DNA of 64,000 bases from Acidobacteriota bacterium (GCA_014584695.1 JACTMI010000020.1:186001-250000), one strand, 5' to 3'; positions 53,511 through 62,165 are shown, counted from the stretch's first letter. Numbers and translations are program-made. The notes: generated by a model from the sequence alone, not told the origin.

Positions 53511-54069
53511 AATCCATCATCCGCATCGCCTTCGCGGTCGCCCTGCTCGGCGCCGCCTCGACCGTCTTCGCCGCCGAAACCCCCGACCCGGCCGCCGCCG
53601 AGCGGATCGAGCGCGGCCGCTACCTGGTCACGCTCGGCGGCTGCCACGACTGCCACACGCCTTGGAAGCTCGGCGCCCGCGGCCCGGAGCCGGATCTCGA
53701 GCGAGCGCTCTCGGGGCACCCCGAGCAGCTGGTCATGCCGCCGGCGCCGACGCTGCCAGAGGGTCCCTGGATCTCCACCGTCGGCGCGACCATGACCGCC
53801 TGGTCCGGGCCCTGGGGAGTCAGCTTCACCGCCAACCTGACTCCCGACGCCGAGACCGGCCTGGGCCGCTGGACCGAGGGTGACTTCGTGGCCACCCTTC
53901 GCTCCGGCCGCCACCAGGGGCGGGGGCGCGAGCTGCTGCCGCCGATGCCTTGGTTCAATTACGCCCAGGCGACCGACGCCGACCTGGCGCGATCTTCGCG
54001 TACCTCCAGAGCCTGCCGCCGATCCGCAACCGGGTCCCCGAGCCGGTGCCGCCGGTCGCCGCGCACTGA
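53507..54069 (+). pseudogene. Cytochrome c with a single-base frameshift near its 3' end
   Basis: The ATG overlaps the previous stop as ATGA. A signal peptide (IIRIAFAVALLGAASTVFA) leads to one haem site, CHDCH, in GRYLVTLGGCHDCHTPWKLG. Family sequence continues through NLTPDAETGLGRWTEGDF and PPMPWFNYAQATDADL. At about 53987 the frame breaks. Read one base earlier, the sequence goes on as AIFAYLQSLPPIRNRVPEPV and stops at 54067-54069, exactly as in intact relatives. One base is therefore missing. In the unshifted frame there is no stop until 57922, which falsely fuses this gene to the peptidase. Either a recent mutation or a sequencing error explains it. Repaired, the protein would have 187 residues. 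Confidence 0.8.
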
Positions 54070-54167
54070 CGGCCCCGGCGGCCGCCGGAGTGCGCTCGGT
54101 CACGGGCGTGGCCCGCGGATCGGGGTATTCTCGTTGTCGTCATCAACGTCGAAAGGCGTGACCCGCT

Positions 54168-54192
54168 CCGGGGCCGGCCCGTCCGGCCCCGG
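54168..54192 (+). other. Strong GC hairpin in the 220-base gap before the peptidase gene
   Basis: CCGGGGCCGG and CCGGCCCCGG form a perfect 10-base stem with the loop CCCGT. No T run follows. It may end the cytochrome transcript or shape the leader of the peptidase mRNA. The rest of the gap (54070-54289) shows nothing else I can support. Confidence 0.4.
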
Positions 54193-54289
54193 TCCGTGGC
54201 CCAGGCTCGCCGTGGCTGCCGGGTCCGCTCGGCGCCGGGAGCCGGGGCCTCCGCGCCGGGCCAGGGACGACACGACCGAGGAGCCGACC

Positions 54290-57200
54290 ATGCACCGATC
54301 CGCTCGCCGCCGCACCGGCAGGTCCGACCTGCCGATCTTCCTCTTCGTCGCTCTGCTCTCGAGCGCTCTGCTCGGACCCGTGCCGGCGATGGCGCAAGGC
54401 GGCTCCTCCGCGGCGCTGGCGCGGGCCTGGGTCGAGGCGAACCGGGAGAGCCTCGGCCTGGTCGAAGGCGACCTGGCCGACTTCGTGGTCTCCGCCGAGT
54501 CGAGGAGCGCCGCGAGCGGTGTCGCGCACGTCTACTTCCAGCAGCGGCACCAGGGAATCGAGGTCGACGCGGCGATGCTCGGCGTCCACCTCGATGGTGA
54601 CGGCCGGGTGGTGCATCACACCAGTCGTTTCGTCGCCGGCTTGACGGGGCGGATCGACACCACCGTCCCCGTGCTCACGGCGATCGCGGCCGCCGAGAGC
54701 GCCGCCGGCCACCTCGGGCTGGCGCTCGCCGAGGCCCTCGCCGTGGTCGAGGAGATCGGCGGTCCGGCGCGCAAGGTCCTGCTGTCGTCCGGCGGCATCT
54801 CCCAGCGCCCGATCGCGGTGCACCTGGTCTTCTCGCCGGTCGAATCGGGAGCCGTCCCGCTCGCCTGGCAGGTCGAGATCGAGACGCTCGATTCCCGCCA
54901 CTACTGGGTCGTCCAGGTCGATGCCCGGTCGGGCGCGATCCTCGCGGTCGCCGACCGCGTGGTCCACGACCGGTTCGACGCGCCGGAGGGGGGCCGACGG
55001 GCACCGCAGGGCCGGGCGGCGGCGCCGGGGCGCCACGCCGGAGCCGCGCGGCGGATGCCGGGCACGCTGCCGGCGAGCGGAGCCGGGCTGGCGGCCGCGC
55101 CGGCGGCGGTGGTGCCCAGCGGGCCGGCGAGCTCACGCTACGAGGTCTTCGCCATCCCCAGCGAGTACCCGAACGACGGCCCCCGCGAGATCGTCGAGGA
55201 CCCGTTCGATCCCGCGGCGTCGCCGTTCGGCTGGCACGACACCAATGGCGCCCCGGGCCCCGAGTTCACCCTCACGCGGGGCAACAACGTCCACGCCTAC
55301 GCCGACCGCGACAACGACGGCGCGCCCGATGCAGGCAGCCAGCCGGATGGCGGCCCCAGCCTGGATTTCACCGGCGCCCTGGTGCCGCTCGACTTCACCC
55401 AGCAGCCCGACCAGTCGATCCACGCCGCGGTGGTCAACCTCTTCTATTGGAACAACGTCCTCCACGACGTGCTCTACCGCTACGGCTTCGACGAGCTGGC
55501 CGGGAACTTCCAGCTCAACAACTACGGCAACGGCGGCGTCGGCGCCGACGCGGTCAACGCCGAGGCGCAGGATGCCGCCGACAACGGCACGCGCAACAAC
55601 GCCAACTTCCTCACCCTGGTCGACGGCAATCCCGGCCGGATGCAGATGTACCTCTGGAACGAGCCGAATCCGGAGCGGGACGGCGATCTGTCGAGCATGA
55701 TCATCGCCCACGAGTACGGGCACGGCCTCAGCCACCGCCTCACCGGCGGGCCCGGCAACGTCGGCTGCCTGGGCAACGCGGAGCAGATGGGCGAGGGCTG
55801 GAGCGACTTCCTCGGCCTGGTCCTGACCGTCCAGGCGGGCGACACGCCGCTGACCTGGCGCGGCGTCGGCACCTGGGCCTTGGGCCAGGACCCGGACACC
55901 GGCGCCGGCATCCGGCCGGCCGTCTACACCGCGGACTTTGCGGTCAACGACTACACCTACGCCGATCTGCCGCTGCTCGTCGGCGCGCACGACGTCGGCT
56001 TCCTCTGGGCGACGATGCTCTGGGACCTCCATTGGCTCCTGGTCGAAGCGCACGGCTTCAACCCCGACATCTCCGCGCCGTGGAACACCGGTGGCAACAA
56101 CCTCGCGCTGCAGCTGGTGGTCGACGGCCTGAAGCTGCAGCCCTGCGGCCCCGGCTTCGTCGACGGCCGCAACGCGATCCTCCAGGCCGACATCGACCTG
56201 ACCGGCGGCGCCAACCAGTGTCGGATCTGGGAGGCCTTCGCCCGCCGCGGCCTCGGCTTCAGCGCCAGCCAGGGCAGCCCGAACAGCACCCTCGACGGCA
56301 CGCCGGCGTTCGACGACTCACCGAACTGTCGCTTCGTCGACGTCGTCGCTCCGGCGTACGGCCAGGCGGTCTGCGCCGGCGAGGACGCCGCCTTCGATCT
56401 GGCGATCGGTACTTCCTTCACCGCCGGGCCGCCGGTGACGCTGTCGTCGGCCGGGCCGCCGGCCGGCACGACGGTCGTCTTCGCGCCGAATCCGGTGGTG
56501 GCGCTGCCCGGCACCGCGACGATGATGGTGGGCGACACCGCCGCCGCGACGCCGGGCGCTTACGCCCTCACCGTGACCGGCACGGACGGCGTCGCCACCG
56601 AGAGCGACATCGCCTACCTCGAGATCCAGGCCGCGGCGCCCGCGGCGCCGGCGCTCCTCGCGCCGGCCGACGGCTCGATCGACGTGCCGCGCGCGCCGAC
56701 TCTCTCCTGGAGCGCCGCCGGGGTCGGCAGCGTCGTGGTCGAGGTCGACGACGATCCCGCCTTCGGCAGCATCGACCGCAGCGCGACGGTGTCGCCGCCC
56801 TTCACCAGCTGGGTGGTCGATCCGCCGCTGGCGCCGGAGACCTTCTACTACTGGCGCGCGCGCGCGGTGAACGCGTGCGGCGAGGGCGAGTCCTCCGCGG
56901 CCGCGCGCTTTCTCACCGAAGTCGCCCTCTGCTCGGCGCCGGGACTCGCGATTCCGGACAACAACCCGGCCGGAGCCTCCGACGCGCTCGTGGTCGCGCT
57001 GCTCGGCTCGATCGCCGACCTCGATGTCGCGGTGCGCGCGAGCCACGAAGCACCGCGCCAGCTGATCCTGCGCTTGCGCCACGTCGAAACCGGCACCGAG
57101 GTCGAGCTGATGAACCGCCCCGGCGATCCGGGGCCCTCGGGCGGCTCGTGCTTCATCGATGACGTGGACGTGCTGTTCGACGACGAGGGGCCGGCCGACG

Positions 57201-57922
57201 TCGAAATCTCGTGCGACTCGACGCCGCCGTCGGTCGACGGGACGCTGCGGCCTGACCAGGCGCTGGCGGCGTTCGACGGCGAAGCGCTCGCCGGGACCTG
57301 GACGCTCACCGTCATCGACACCGCGGCCGGTGACACCGGGACGCTGGTCGAGTGGTGCCTCCTGCCGCGCGGCGCCGGAGCCGGCGGGGCCGACGTCGTG
57401 GCGACCAAGGAGGTCGCGGGCATCTTCACCCCGGGCAGCGGCGTCCGCTACACGGTGACCCTGTTCAACCAGGGGAGCGTCGAGCAGTTCGACAACCCGG
57501 GTGACGAGCTCGTCGACGTCGTGCCGGCCGGCCTCGAGCTGTTCGACGCCACCGCGACGTCGGGGGTGGTGACGCTCGATCCGATCTCCGGCACGGTGCG
57601 GTGGAACGGCGCCATTCCGGCCGGCGGCAGCGTCGTGGTCACCTTCGACGCCTGGATCGACGACGGCTTGGCTCCGGGCTCGGTGGTCTCGAACCAGGGG
57701 GTCCTGGGGTTCGACGCCAACGGCAACGGCACCAACGAGAGCTCCGGGGTGACCGACGATCCGGCGCTGCCCGACCCGGACGATCCGACCGACTTCATCG
57801 TCGCGCCGCCGATCCTGATCCAGGAGATCCCCGCGCTCTCGCCGGCGGGCCTGGCGCTGCTCACTCTCGCCCTGGGCGGCATCGGCGCGCTGGCGCTCCG
57901 CCGCCGCCGCGGGGAGGGGTAG
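54290..57922 (+). CDS. Secreted fungalysin-type (M36) metallopeptidase with P domain and IPTL-type sorting signal
   Basis: The product has 1210 residues from the ATG at 54290, with GAGGAG 7 bases upstream. A signal peptide is at about 16-36. Residues 45-225 are an FTP/PepSY-like propeptide (AHVYFQQRHQGIEVDAAMLG). The peptidase domain has the zinc site HEYGH (His474, Glu475, His478) and a third ligand Glu502 in GEGWSDF. Later modules are an Ig-like unit (675-770), a fibronectin-like unit, a proprotein-convertase P domain (AGTWTLTVIDTAAGDTGTL) and a DUF11-like domain (VVATKEVAGIFTPGSGVRYT). The C-terminus starts IPALSPAGLALLTLALGG and ends in Arg-rich sequence: the motif, membrane helix and basic tail of IPTL-CTERM proteins, which are usually cut and sorted by an exosortase. 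Confidence 0.9.
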   Translation: MHRSARRRTGRSDLPIFLFVALLSSALLGPVPAMAQGGSSAALARAWVEANRESLGLVEGDLADFVVSAESRSAASGVAHVYFQQRHQGIEVDAAMLGVHLDGDGRVVHHTSRFVAGLTGRIDTTVPVLTAIAAAESAAGHLGLALAEALAVVEEIGGPARKVLLSSGGISQRPIAVHLVFSPVESGAVPLAWQVEIETLDSRHYWVVQVDARSGAILAVADRVVHDRFDAPEGGRRAPQGRAAAPGRHAGAARRMPGTLPASGAGLAAAPAAVVPSGPASSRYEVFAIPSEYPNDGPREIVEDPFDPAASPFGWHDTNGAPGPEFTLTRGNNVHAYADRDNDGAPDAGSQPDGGPSLDFTGALVPLDFTQQPDQSIHAAVVNLFYWNNVLHDVLYRYGFDELAGNFQLNNYGNGGVGADAVNAEAQDAADNGTRNNANFLTLVDGNPGRMQMYLWNEPNPERDGDLSSMIIAHEYGHGLSHRLTGGPGNVGCLGNAEQMGEGWSDFLGLVLTVQAGDTPLTWRGVGTWALGQDPDTGAGIRPAVYTADFAVNDYTYADLPLLVGAHDVGFLWATMLWDLHWLLVEAHGFNPDISAPWNTGGNNLALQLVVDGLKLQPCGPGFVDGRNAILQADIDLTGGANQCRIWEAFARRGLGFSASQGSPNSTLDGTPAFDDSPNCRFVDVVAPAYGQAVCAGEDAAFDLAIGTSFTAGPPVTLSSAGPPAGTTVVFAPNPVVALPGTATMMVGDTAAATPGAYALTVTGTDGVATESDIAYLEIQAAAPAAPALLAPADGSIDVPRAPTLSWSAAGVGSVVVEVDDDPAFGSIDRSATVSPPFTSWVVDPPLAPETFYYWRARAVNACGEGESSAAARFLTEVALCSAPGLAIPDNNPAGASDALVVALLGSIADLDVAVRASHEAPRQLILRLRHVETGTEVELMNRPGDPGPSGGSCFIDDVDVLFDDEGPADVEISCDSTPPSVDGTLRPDQALAAFDGEALAGTWTLTVIDTAAGDTGTLVEWCLLPRGAGAGGADVVATKEVAGIFTPGSGVRYTVTLFNQGSVEQFDNPGDELVDVVPAGLELFDATATSGVVTLDPISGTVRWNGAIPAGGSVVVTFDAWIDDGLAPGSVVSNQGVLGFDANGNGTNESSGVTDDPALPDPDDPTDFIVAPPILIQEIPALSPAGLALLTLALGGIGALALRRRRGEG

Positions 57923-57972
57923 AGCCACCGATTCACTCCGGTGATCGAGGGGAGGGCGCGTGCCCTCCCCTC
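57908..57972 (+). repeat. Dispersed hairpin repeat, copy 1
   Basis: Two hairpins lie side by side. The first is CACCG / CGGTG around ATTCACTC. The second is a perfect 11-base stem GAGGGGAGGGC / GCCCTCCCCTC with loop GCGT (57947-57972). The same order, in reverse orientation, is found in the two copies at 59916 and 59998. The copy covers the last codons and stop of the peptidase gene. Confidence 0.7.
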
Positions 57973-57991
57973 CTCCCTCCTCCCGCGGCGG

Positions 57992-57997
57992 TAGAAT
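57992..57997 (+). promoter_or_regulatory. Possible -10 box of a leaderless transcript for the 58006 gene
   Basis: TAGAAT ends 8 bases before the GTG start at 58006. Transcription would begin about 2 bases before the start codon. No ribosome binding site is visible in between, and no -35 box is clear. Confidence 0.35.
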
Positions 57998-58005
57998 TCG
58001 CCGCC

Positions 58006-58500
58006 GTGAGCCTTACAGCCGTCGTGGGAGAGCTGGCCGAGTTCCTCGAGTCGGGGGTCTCGGTGCTGGTCGGTACCCGCGACGCGGCGCTCCTGCCCGC
58101 GGCGACGCGCGGCATGGGGTTGCGCGTCGAGCCGGGGGGCGGCGAGGTCACCGTCTTCCTGCCCGCGGCGACCTCGACCACCGCGCTCGAGCACCTCGCC
58201 GACAACGGCCGCATCGCGCTCACGGTGTCGCGGCCCGGCGACCACCGCTCGGTCCAGATCAAGGGGCGGGTGGTGGAGATCCGTCCGGGGGACGCGGCGG
58301 ATCGCGAACGGATCGAGCGCTACCGCGGCCAGCTCGCCGCCAGCTGGGCGGCCATCGGCATTCCGCCCCACGGCACCCGGCGGTTGGTCCACTGGCCCTG
58401 CCACGCGGTCCGCTTCCGGCTCGAGTCGAGCTTCGCGCAGACGCCGGGCCCGGGGGCGGGGCTGGCGCTCGGCGCGGCGGCGGCCGGAGGCGGCGCGTGA
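58006..58500 (+). CDS. Pyridoxamine 5'-phosphate oxidase-like (PNPOx-fold) protein
   Basis: The product has 164 residues from a GTG. It is a small split beta-barrel of the FMN-binding type: VGELAEFLESGVSVLVGTRD, the strand GGEVTVFLPAATSTTALEHL, and IALTVSRPGDHRSVQIKGRV, where the S-x-Q-I-K-G stretch is a usual flavin-contact region. A general redox or haem/flavin-handling role is likely; the true pyridoxine pathway signature is not evident. Cys127 or so (HWPCHAVRF) is the only cysteine. The stop overlaps the next gene as GTGA, and that gene also begins with a PNPOx-like domain, so the two may form a heterodimer. Confidence 0.75.
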   Translation: MSLTAVVGELAEFLESGVSVLVGTRDAALLPAATRGMGLRVEPGGGEVTVFLPAATSTTALEHLADNGRIALTVSRPGDHRSVQIKGRVVEIRPGDAADRERIERYRGQLAASWAAIGIPPHGTRRLVHWPCHAVRFRLESSFAQTPGPGAGLALGAAAAGGGA

Positions 58501-59894
58501 GCGTCCGGCTCGAGGAGCTGGGGGCCTGCTTCCAGGGGCTCTTTCCGGCCCTGATGGCCACCTGCTCGGCCGACGGCGAGCCGAACGTGACCTATCTCTC
58601 GCAGGTCCAGTATCTCGACCCCGGCCGCGTCGCGCTCTCTTGTCAATTCTTCAACAAGACCAAGCGCAACGTCGCCGAGAACCCCTACGCCGCGATCGAG
58701 CTCTACGACCCGCGCACCTTCGAGGCCTACCGGCTGCGGCTCCGCTTCGACCACGCCGAGACCGAGGGGCCGCTGTTCGACGCCATGGCGACCCGCATCC
58801 AGGTGATCGCCACCCACACCGGCATGGCCGGCATCTTCCGGCTGCTCTCCGCCGACGTCTACGAGGTGCTGGCGGCCGAACGGGTCGAAGGCTTCCTGCT
58901 GCCGCCCGAGGAGGCGCCGGCGCCGCCCTGCGCGGCGCCGGTCGACGGGCCGCTCACCGAGCTGCGCGGCCTGTCGGTGATCTCCGACCGGATCGCGCGC
59001 GCCGAGGACCTCGACTCGCTGCTCGCCGGCACCCTGGCCGCTCTCGACGAGCTGTTCGGCTTCGCCCACTCGATGGTCCTGGTGCCGGAGGACGGTGGCA
59101 CCCGCCTGGTCGCGATCGCCAGCCACGGCTACGGCGACGCCGGCATCGGCGCCGAGATCGCGCTCGGCGACGGCGTCATCGGCGCCGCCGCGGAGCGCCG
59201 CCGGATGATCCGCATCGCGGGGGTCGGCGCGGAGCTGCGCTACAGCCGGGCGATCCGCGGCCGCGTCGAAGCGGTGGGCGAGCGCGCGCGCCTGGCGCCC
59301 GAGGTGCCGCTGCCCGGCCTCGCCGACGCCCAGCTCCAGCTCGCCCTGCCCCTGGTGGCCGGCCACGAGCTGATCGGCGTGCTGGCGGTCGAGAGCCGCG
59401 ACCCGCTGGCGTTCGACGAGTGGGACGAGGCCTTCCTGCAGATCGTCGGCAGTCAGATCGCGCTCGGCATCGACCGGGTCTCCGAGCGGAGCCAGGAGGA
59501 GGAGGAGGGCGGCCCGGTCCGTCGGCGGGCCGCCGAGGTCGCGCCGCCGCCGACCTGTCCGCCCGGCCGTTGCGAGCTCGTCTATTACCGCAACGACGAC
59601 GTCGTCTTCGCCGACGGCGAGTACCTGGTGCGCAACGTGCCGGCCAGGATCCTCTGGAAGCTCTTGCGCCAGCGGCGCGAGGAGGGGCGCACCGAGTTCA
59701 CCAACCGGGAGCTGCGCCTCGACCCCGCGCTCGGACTGCCCGGTTACAAGGACAACCTCGAGAGCCGGCTGATCCTGCTGCGCAAGCGGCTCGAATCGAA
59801 GTGCCCGTCGATCCGGATGGTGCCGGTGCGCCGCGGCCGCTTCGCGCTCGACGTCACCTGCGCGCTCGAGCTGGTCGAGAGAGACTCGGGCTGA
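58497..59894 (+). CDS. PNPOx-GAF protein with winged-helix-like C-terminus
   Basis: The product has 465 residues from the GTG in the GTGA overlap. Residues 1-140 are PNPOx-like (PALMATCSADGEPNVTYLSQ, VALSCQFFNKTKRNVAENPY). Residues 165-330 are a GAF domain (LDSLLAGTLAALDELFGFAH, VLVPEDGGTRLVAIASHGYG, PLVAGHELIGVLAVESRDPL), a fold that binds small ligands, haem or flavin. After an acidic linker, two cysteines (PTCPPGRC) lead to about 100 residues with helix-turn-helix-like pattern: VRNVPARILWKLLRQRREEG, FTNRELRLDPALGLPGYKDN, ESRLILLRKRLESKCPSIRM. This looks like an OmpR-type winged helix with a final hairpin. It could be a one-component redox-sensing transcription regulator acting with its small partner. 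Confidence 0.72.
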   Translation: MSVRLEELGACFQGLFPALMATCSADGEPNVTYLSQVQYLDPGRVALSCQFFNKTKRNVAENPYAAIELYDPRTFEAYRLRLRFDHAETEGPLFDAMATRIQVIATHTGMAGIFRLLSADVYEVLAAERVEGFLLPPEEAPAPPCAAPVDGPLTELRGLSVISDRIARAEDLDSLLAGTLAALDELFGFAHSMVLVPEDGGTRLVAIASHGYGDAGIGAEIALGDGVIGAAAERRRMIRIAGVGAELRYSRAIRGRVEAVGERARLAPEVPLPGLADAQLQLALPLVAGHELIGVLAVESRDPLAFDEWDEAFLQIVGSQIALGIDRVSERSQEEEEGGPVRRRAAEVAPPPTCPPGRCELVYYRNDDVVFADGEYLVRNVPARILWKLLRQRREEGRTEFTNRELRLDPALGLPGYKDNLESRLILLRKRLESKCPSIRMVPVRRGRFALDVTCALELVERDSG

Positions 59895-59915
59895 ACGGGA
59901 GTTGTTCGATGGGCA

Positions 59916-59980
59916 GGGCACGCGCCCTCCCCTCGGCCAGCGGAATGAATCCGCTGGCCTCACCCCTCCGCGGTCGCGAG
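59916..59980 (-). repeat. Dispersed hairpin repeat, copy 2
   Basis: This 65-base unit is identical, by my reading, to copy 3, which starts 82 bases further on. It contains the perfect 10-base stem GGCCAGCGGA / TCCGCTGGCC with a 5-base loop, next to an AGGGC / GCCCT arm pair. In reverse orientation it lines up with copy 1. Confidence 0.8.
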
Positions 59981-59997
59981 GGCTCCTTCACAGGGGA

Positions 59998-60062
59998 GGG
60001 CACGCGCCCTCCCCTCGGCCAGCGGAATGAATCCGCTGGCCTCACCCCTCCGCGGTCGCGAG
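59998..60062 (-). repeat. Dispersed hairpin repeat, copy 3
   Basis: Identical to copy 2 over 65 bases. Together with the bases just before it, it also forms the stem AGGGGAGGGC / GCCCTCCCCT with loop ACGC. The stretch from 59895 to 60089 consists almost wholly of copies 2 and 3 and lies between convergent genes, so it may also end transcription. Confidence 0.8.
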
Positions 60063-60089
60063 CCTTTCGGCTCGCTCCGGGACCGGGGC

Positions 60090-62165
60090 TCAGGATCTCT
60101 CGGCGGTGAGCTCTTCGAGGGGCACGGGGTGGCCCCAGAAGTAGCCCTGGCCGTAGTCGACGCCCAGATCGCGCACGAGGTCGGCGACCTCCTTCGTCTC
60201 GACCGCCTCGGCGATCACCTCGCGTCCGAGGGCGTGACAGACGTCGGTCATCGCGCGCACGATCGCGGCCTCGGCGCCGTGCGCGGAGAGTCCCTGGAGG
60301 AACGAGCCATCGATCTTGACCAGGTCGAAGGGCAGCGCCCGCAGGTGCTCGAACGACGCGAAACCGGTGCCGAAGTCGTCGAGCGCGAAGCGGGCGCCGA
60401 CCTCCTTCAAGCTCTCGATCCAGCCGCGGGCCGCCGCGAGATCGGCGACCGAGGCCGACTCGGTGATCTCGAAGGTGAGCCGCGCCCCCGCGTCGGGCAT
60501 CCGCTCGAGGCGCTCGCGGATCGAGGCCAGGAGCTCCGACCGCAGCAGCGTGTGAGCGGAGAGATTGACCAGGAGGCGAAGCCGCGGCCGGCGCGCCAGC
60601 TCGGCGAGCGCGCGGTCGATGACCCAGGAGTCGATCCTGGGCGCCAGCCCGAAGCGCTCCGCGGCGGGCAGAAAGCTGGCCGGACCGATCAGCCGCTCCT
60701 GCGCGTCCAGCATGCGGACGAGCACCTCGTGGCGATCGGGCGGGCCGCCCGCGAGCGGCACCACCGGGTGGTAGTGGAGAACCAAGCGGTCGCGCGCCAG
60801 AGCGTCGCGCACCTGCGCGGCCCACCGGGCTTGCTCGGACTCGTGGTGAATCCTGACCCGAACGCGGTCGCCGGAGAGCTCGAGCCCGGAGCCCGATTCC
60901 CTGGCGGCGTCGAGCGCCGCGTCGGCGAGGGCTTGGATCTCGTGCGCGGCGGTCTTGCCGTCGATCCAGGCCAGGCCGCCGCTGACGCCGAGGGTGTGGA
61001 CGACGCCGCCGTCCGAGGTCTCGATCGCCTCGATCGCCGCCCTTACCTGCTCGGCGCGAGCCGTGGCGGCGGCCAGGTCGTGGGCCTCGAGCAGGACGGC
61101 GAACTCGTCGCCGCCGGTGCGCCCGACCGCGCGGTGGGAGGCGGACAGCTCGTGCAGCACCCCCGCCACCCGCCGCAGGAGCTCGTCGCCGGCGGCGGCG
61201 CCGAGCAGGTCGTTGAAGGCGCCGAAGTGATCGAGGTCGAGCGCGAGCAGCGCGCAAGGACGGCCGGCGGCGGCTTCGGCGACGGCCTGCTCGAGCTGCG
61301 CCAGGAAGCCGCGCCGGTTCGGCAGCTCGGTCAGCGGATCGACCGTCTCGAGATAGCGAATCCGCTCTTCTTGACGACGCCGCTCGGTGAGATCGTCGAT
61401 GACCGCCACGATGTGTTGCGATCTGCCTTCGCCCTCCCCCTCGTCCACCGGCGTGTAGGAGACTTCGGAGAGGAAGATCCGTCCGTCCTTGCGCCGGTTG
61501 TAGACCTGACCGTGCCAGGTCTCCCCGCGTCGGAGGTGCTCCCAGATCGTGCGATAGAAAGCCTCGGGGTGGATCCCGGACCGCAGCGCCCTCGCGTCCG
61601 TGCCGATCGCTTCGTCCGCCTGGAATCCCGTGGTGTCGACGAAGGCCGGATTCACCCACTCGATGACGCCGTCGGAGTCGGCGATCACGATCGCGCTCGG
61701 CACCGCGGCGAGCGCGGCGGAGTGGATCCGGAGCTGGGCGAGCGCGACCTCGGCGCGCCGCTTGTGCTGCCGCGTCTCGAGGGCCGCCTCGACGGCCGAC
61801 GGCAGGCGGGTCAGGCGCTCCTTGAGCAGGTAGTCGGTCGCCCCGAGCCGCAGGCAGCCGACCGCCGTCTCCTCGCCGATCGAGCCGGTGACCACCAGGA
61901 AGGGGAGGTCGGGTGACCACGCCCGGGTGATCGCCAGGGCCTCGAGCGCGTCGAAACCCTGCATGTTGTAGTCCGAGAGGATCGCGTCGGGGGTGAACGT
62001 CCGCAGCGCGTCGCGCAGACCCTCGGCCGAAGCCTCCACCCGCCAAGCGAACCGGTCGGGCGGCCTGAACTCGCGGCGCATCAGCTCCACGTCCTCCGGG
62101 CGATCCTCGAGCACCAGCAGGCGAACCGGACGTCCAGATACCGTCGTCGTCATGGCGGCTGTCAC
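60090..62165 (-). CDS. REC-PAS-GGDEF-EAL cyclic-di-GMP regulator
   Basis: The product has 691 residues from a GTG that overlaps the upstream stop as GTGA (an ATG at 62153 is the alternative). Residues 14-130 are a receiver with phospho-acceptor Asp65 (AILSDYNMQG) and Lys115. A PAS domain follows to about 265 (SAALAAVPSAIVIADSDGVI, ending with a PAC-type VIDDLTERRRQEER). The GGDEF motif is intact at 351-355 (RTGGDEFAVLL). The EAL motif reads EVL at 480-482 (HEVLVRML), while the downstream LDDFGTGFASFEHL, DLVKIDGSF and EAVET blocks are kept. It may make or break c-di-GMP; both sites look usable. It is the output of the kinase-regulator pair upstream. Confidence 0.9.
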   Translation of the reverse strand: MTAAMTTTVSGRPVRLLVLEDRPEDVELMRREFRPPDRFAWRVEASAEGLRDALRTFTPDAILSDYNMQGFDALEALAITRAWSPDLPFLVVTGSIGEETAVGCLRLGATDYLLKERLTRLPSAVEAALETRQHKRRAEVALAQLRIHSAALAAVPSAIVIADSDGVIEWVNPAFVDTTGFQADEAIGTDARALRSGIHPEAFYRTIWEHLRRGETWHGQVYNRRKDGRIFLSEVSYTPVDEGEGEGRSQHIVAVIDDLTERRRQEERIRYLETVDPLTELPNRRGFLAQLEQAVAEAAAGRPCALLALDLDHFGAFNDLLGAAAGDELLRRVAGVLHELSASHRAVGRTGGDEFAVLLEAHDLAAATARAEQVRAAIEAIETSDGGVVHTLGVSGGLAWIDGKTAAHEIQALADAALDAARESGSGLELSGDRVRVRIHHESEQARWAAQVRDALARDRLVLHYHPVVPLAGGPPDRHEVLVRMLDAQERLIGPASFLPAAERFGLAPRIDSWVIDRALAELARRPRLRLLVNLSAHTLLRSELLASIRERLERMPDAGARLTFEITESASVADLAAARGWIESLKEVGARFALDDFGTGFASFEHLRALPFDLVKIDGSFLQGLSAHGAEAAIVRAMTDVCHALGREVIAEAVETKEVADLVRDLGVDYGQGYFWGHPVPLEELTAERS

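Noticed and set aside
53048-57922. A single 1624-codon frame that would fuse a cytochrome to the metallopeptidase
   Set aside because: The join comes from a one-base frameshift near 53987. The peptidase has its own ATG at 54290 with a ribosome site and signal peptide, and the cytochrome has its own stop at 54067-54069.
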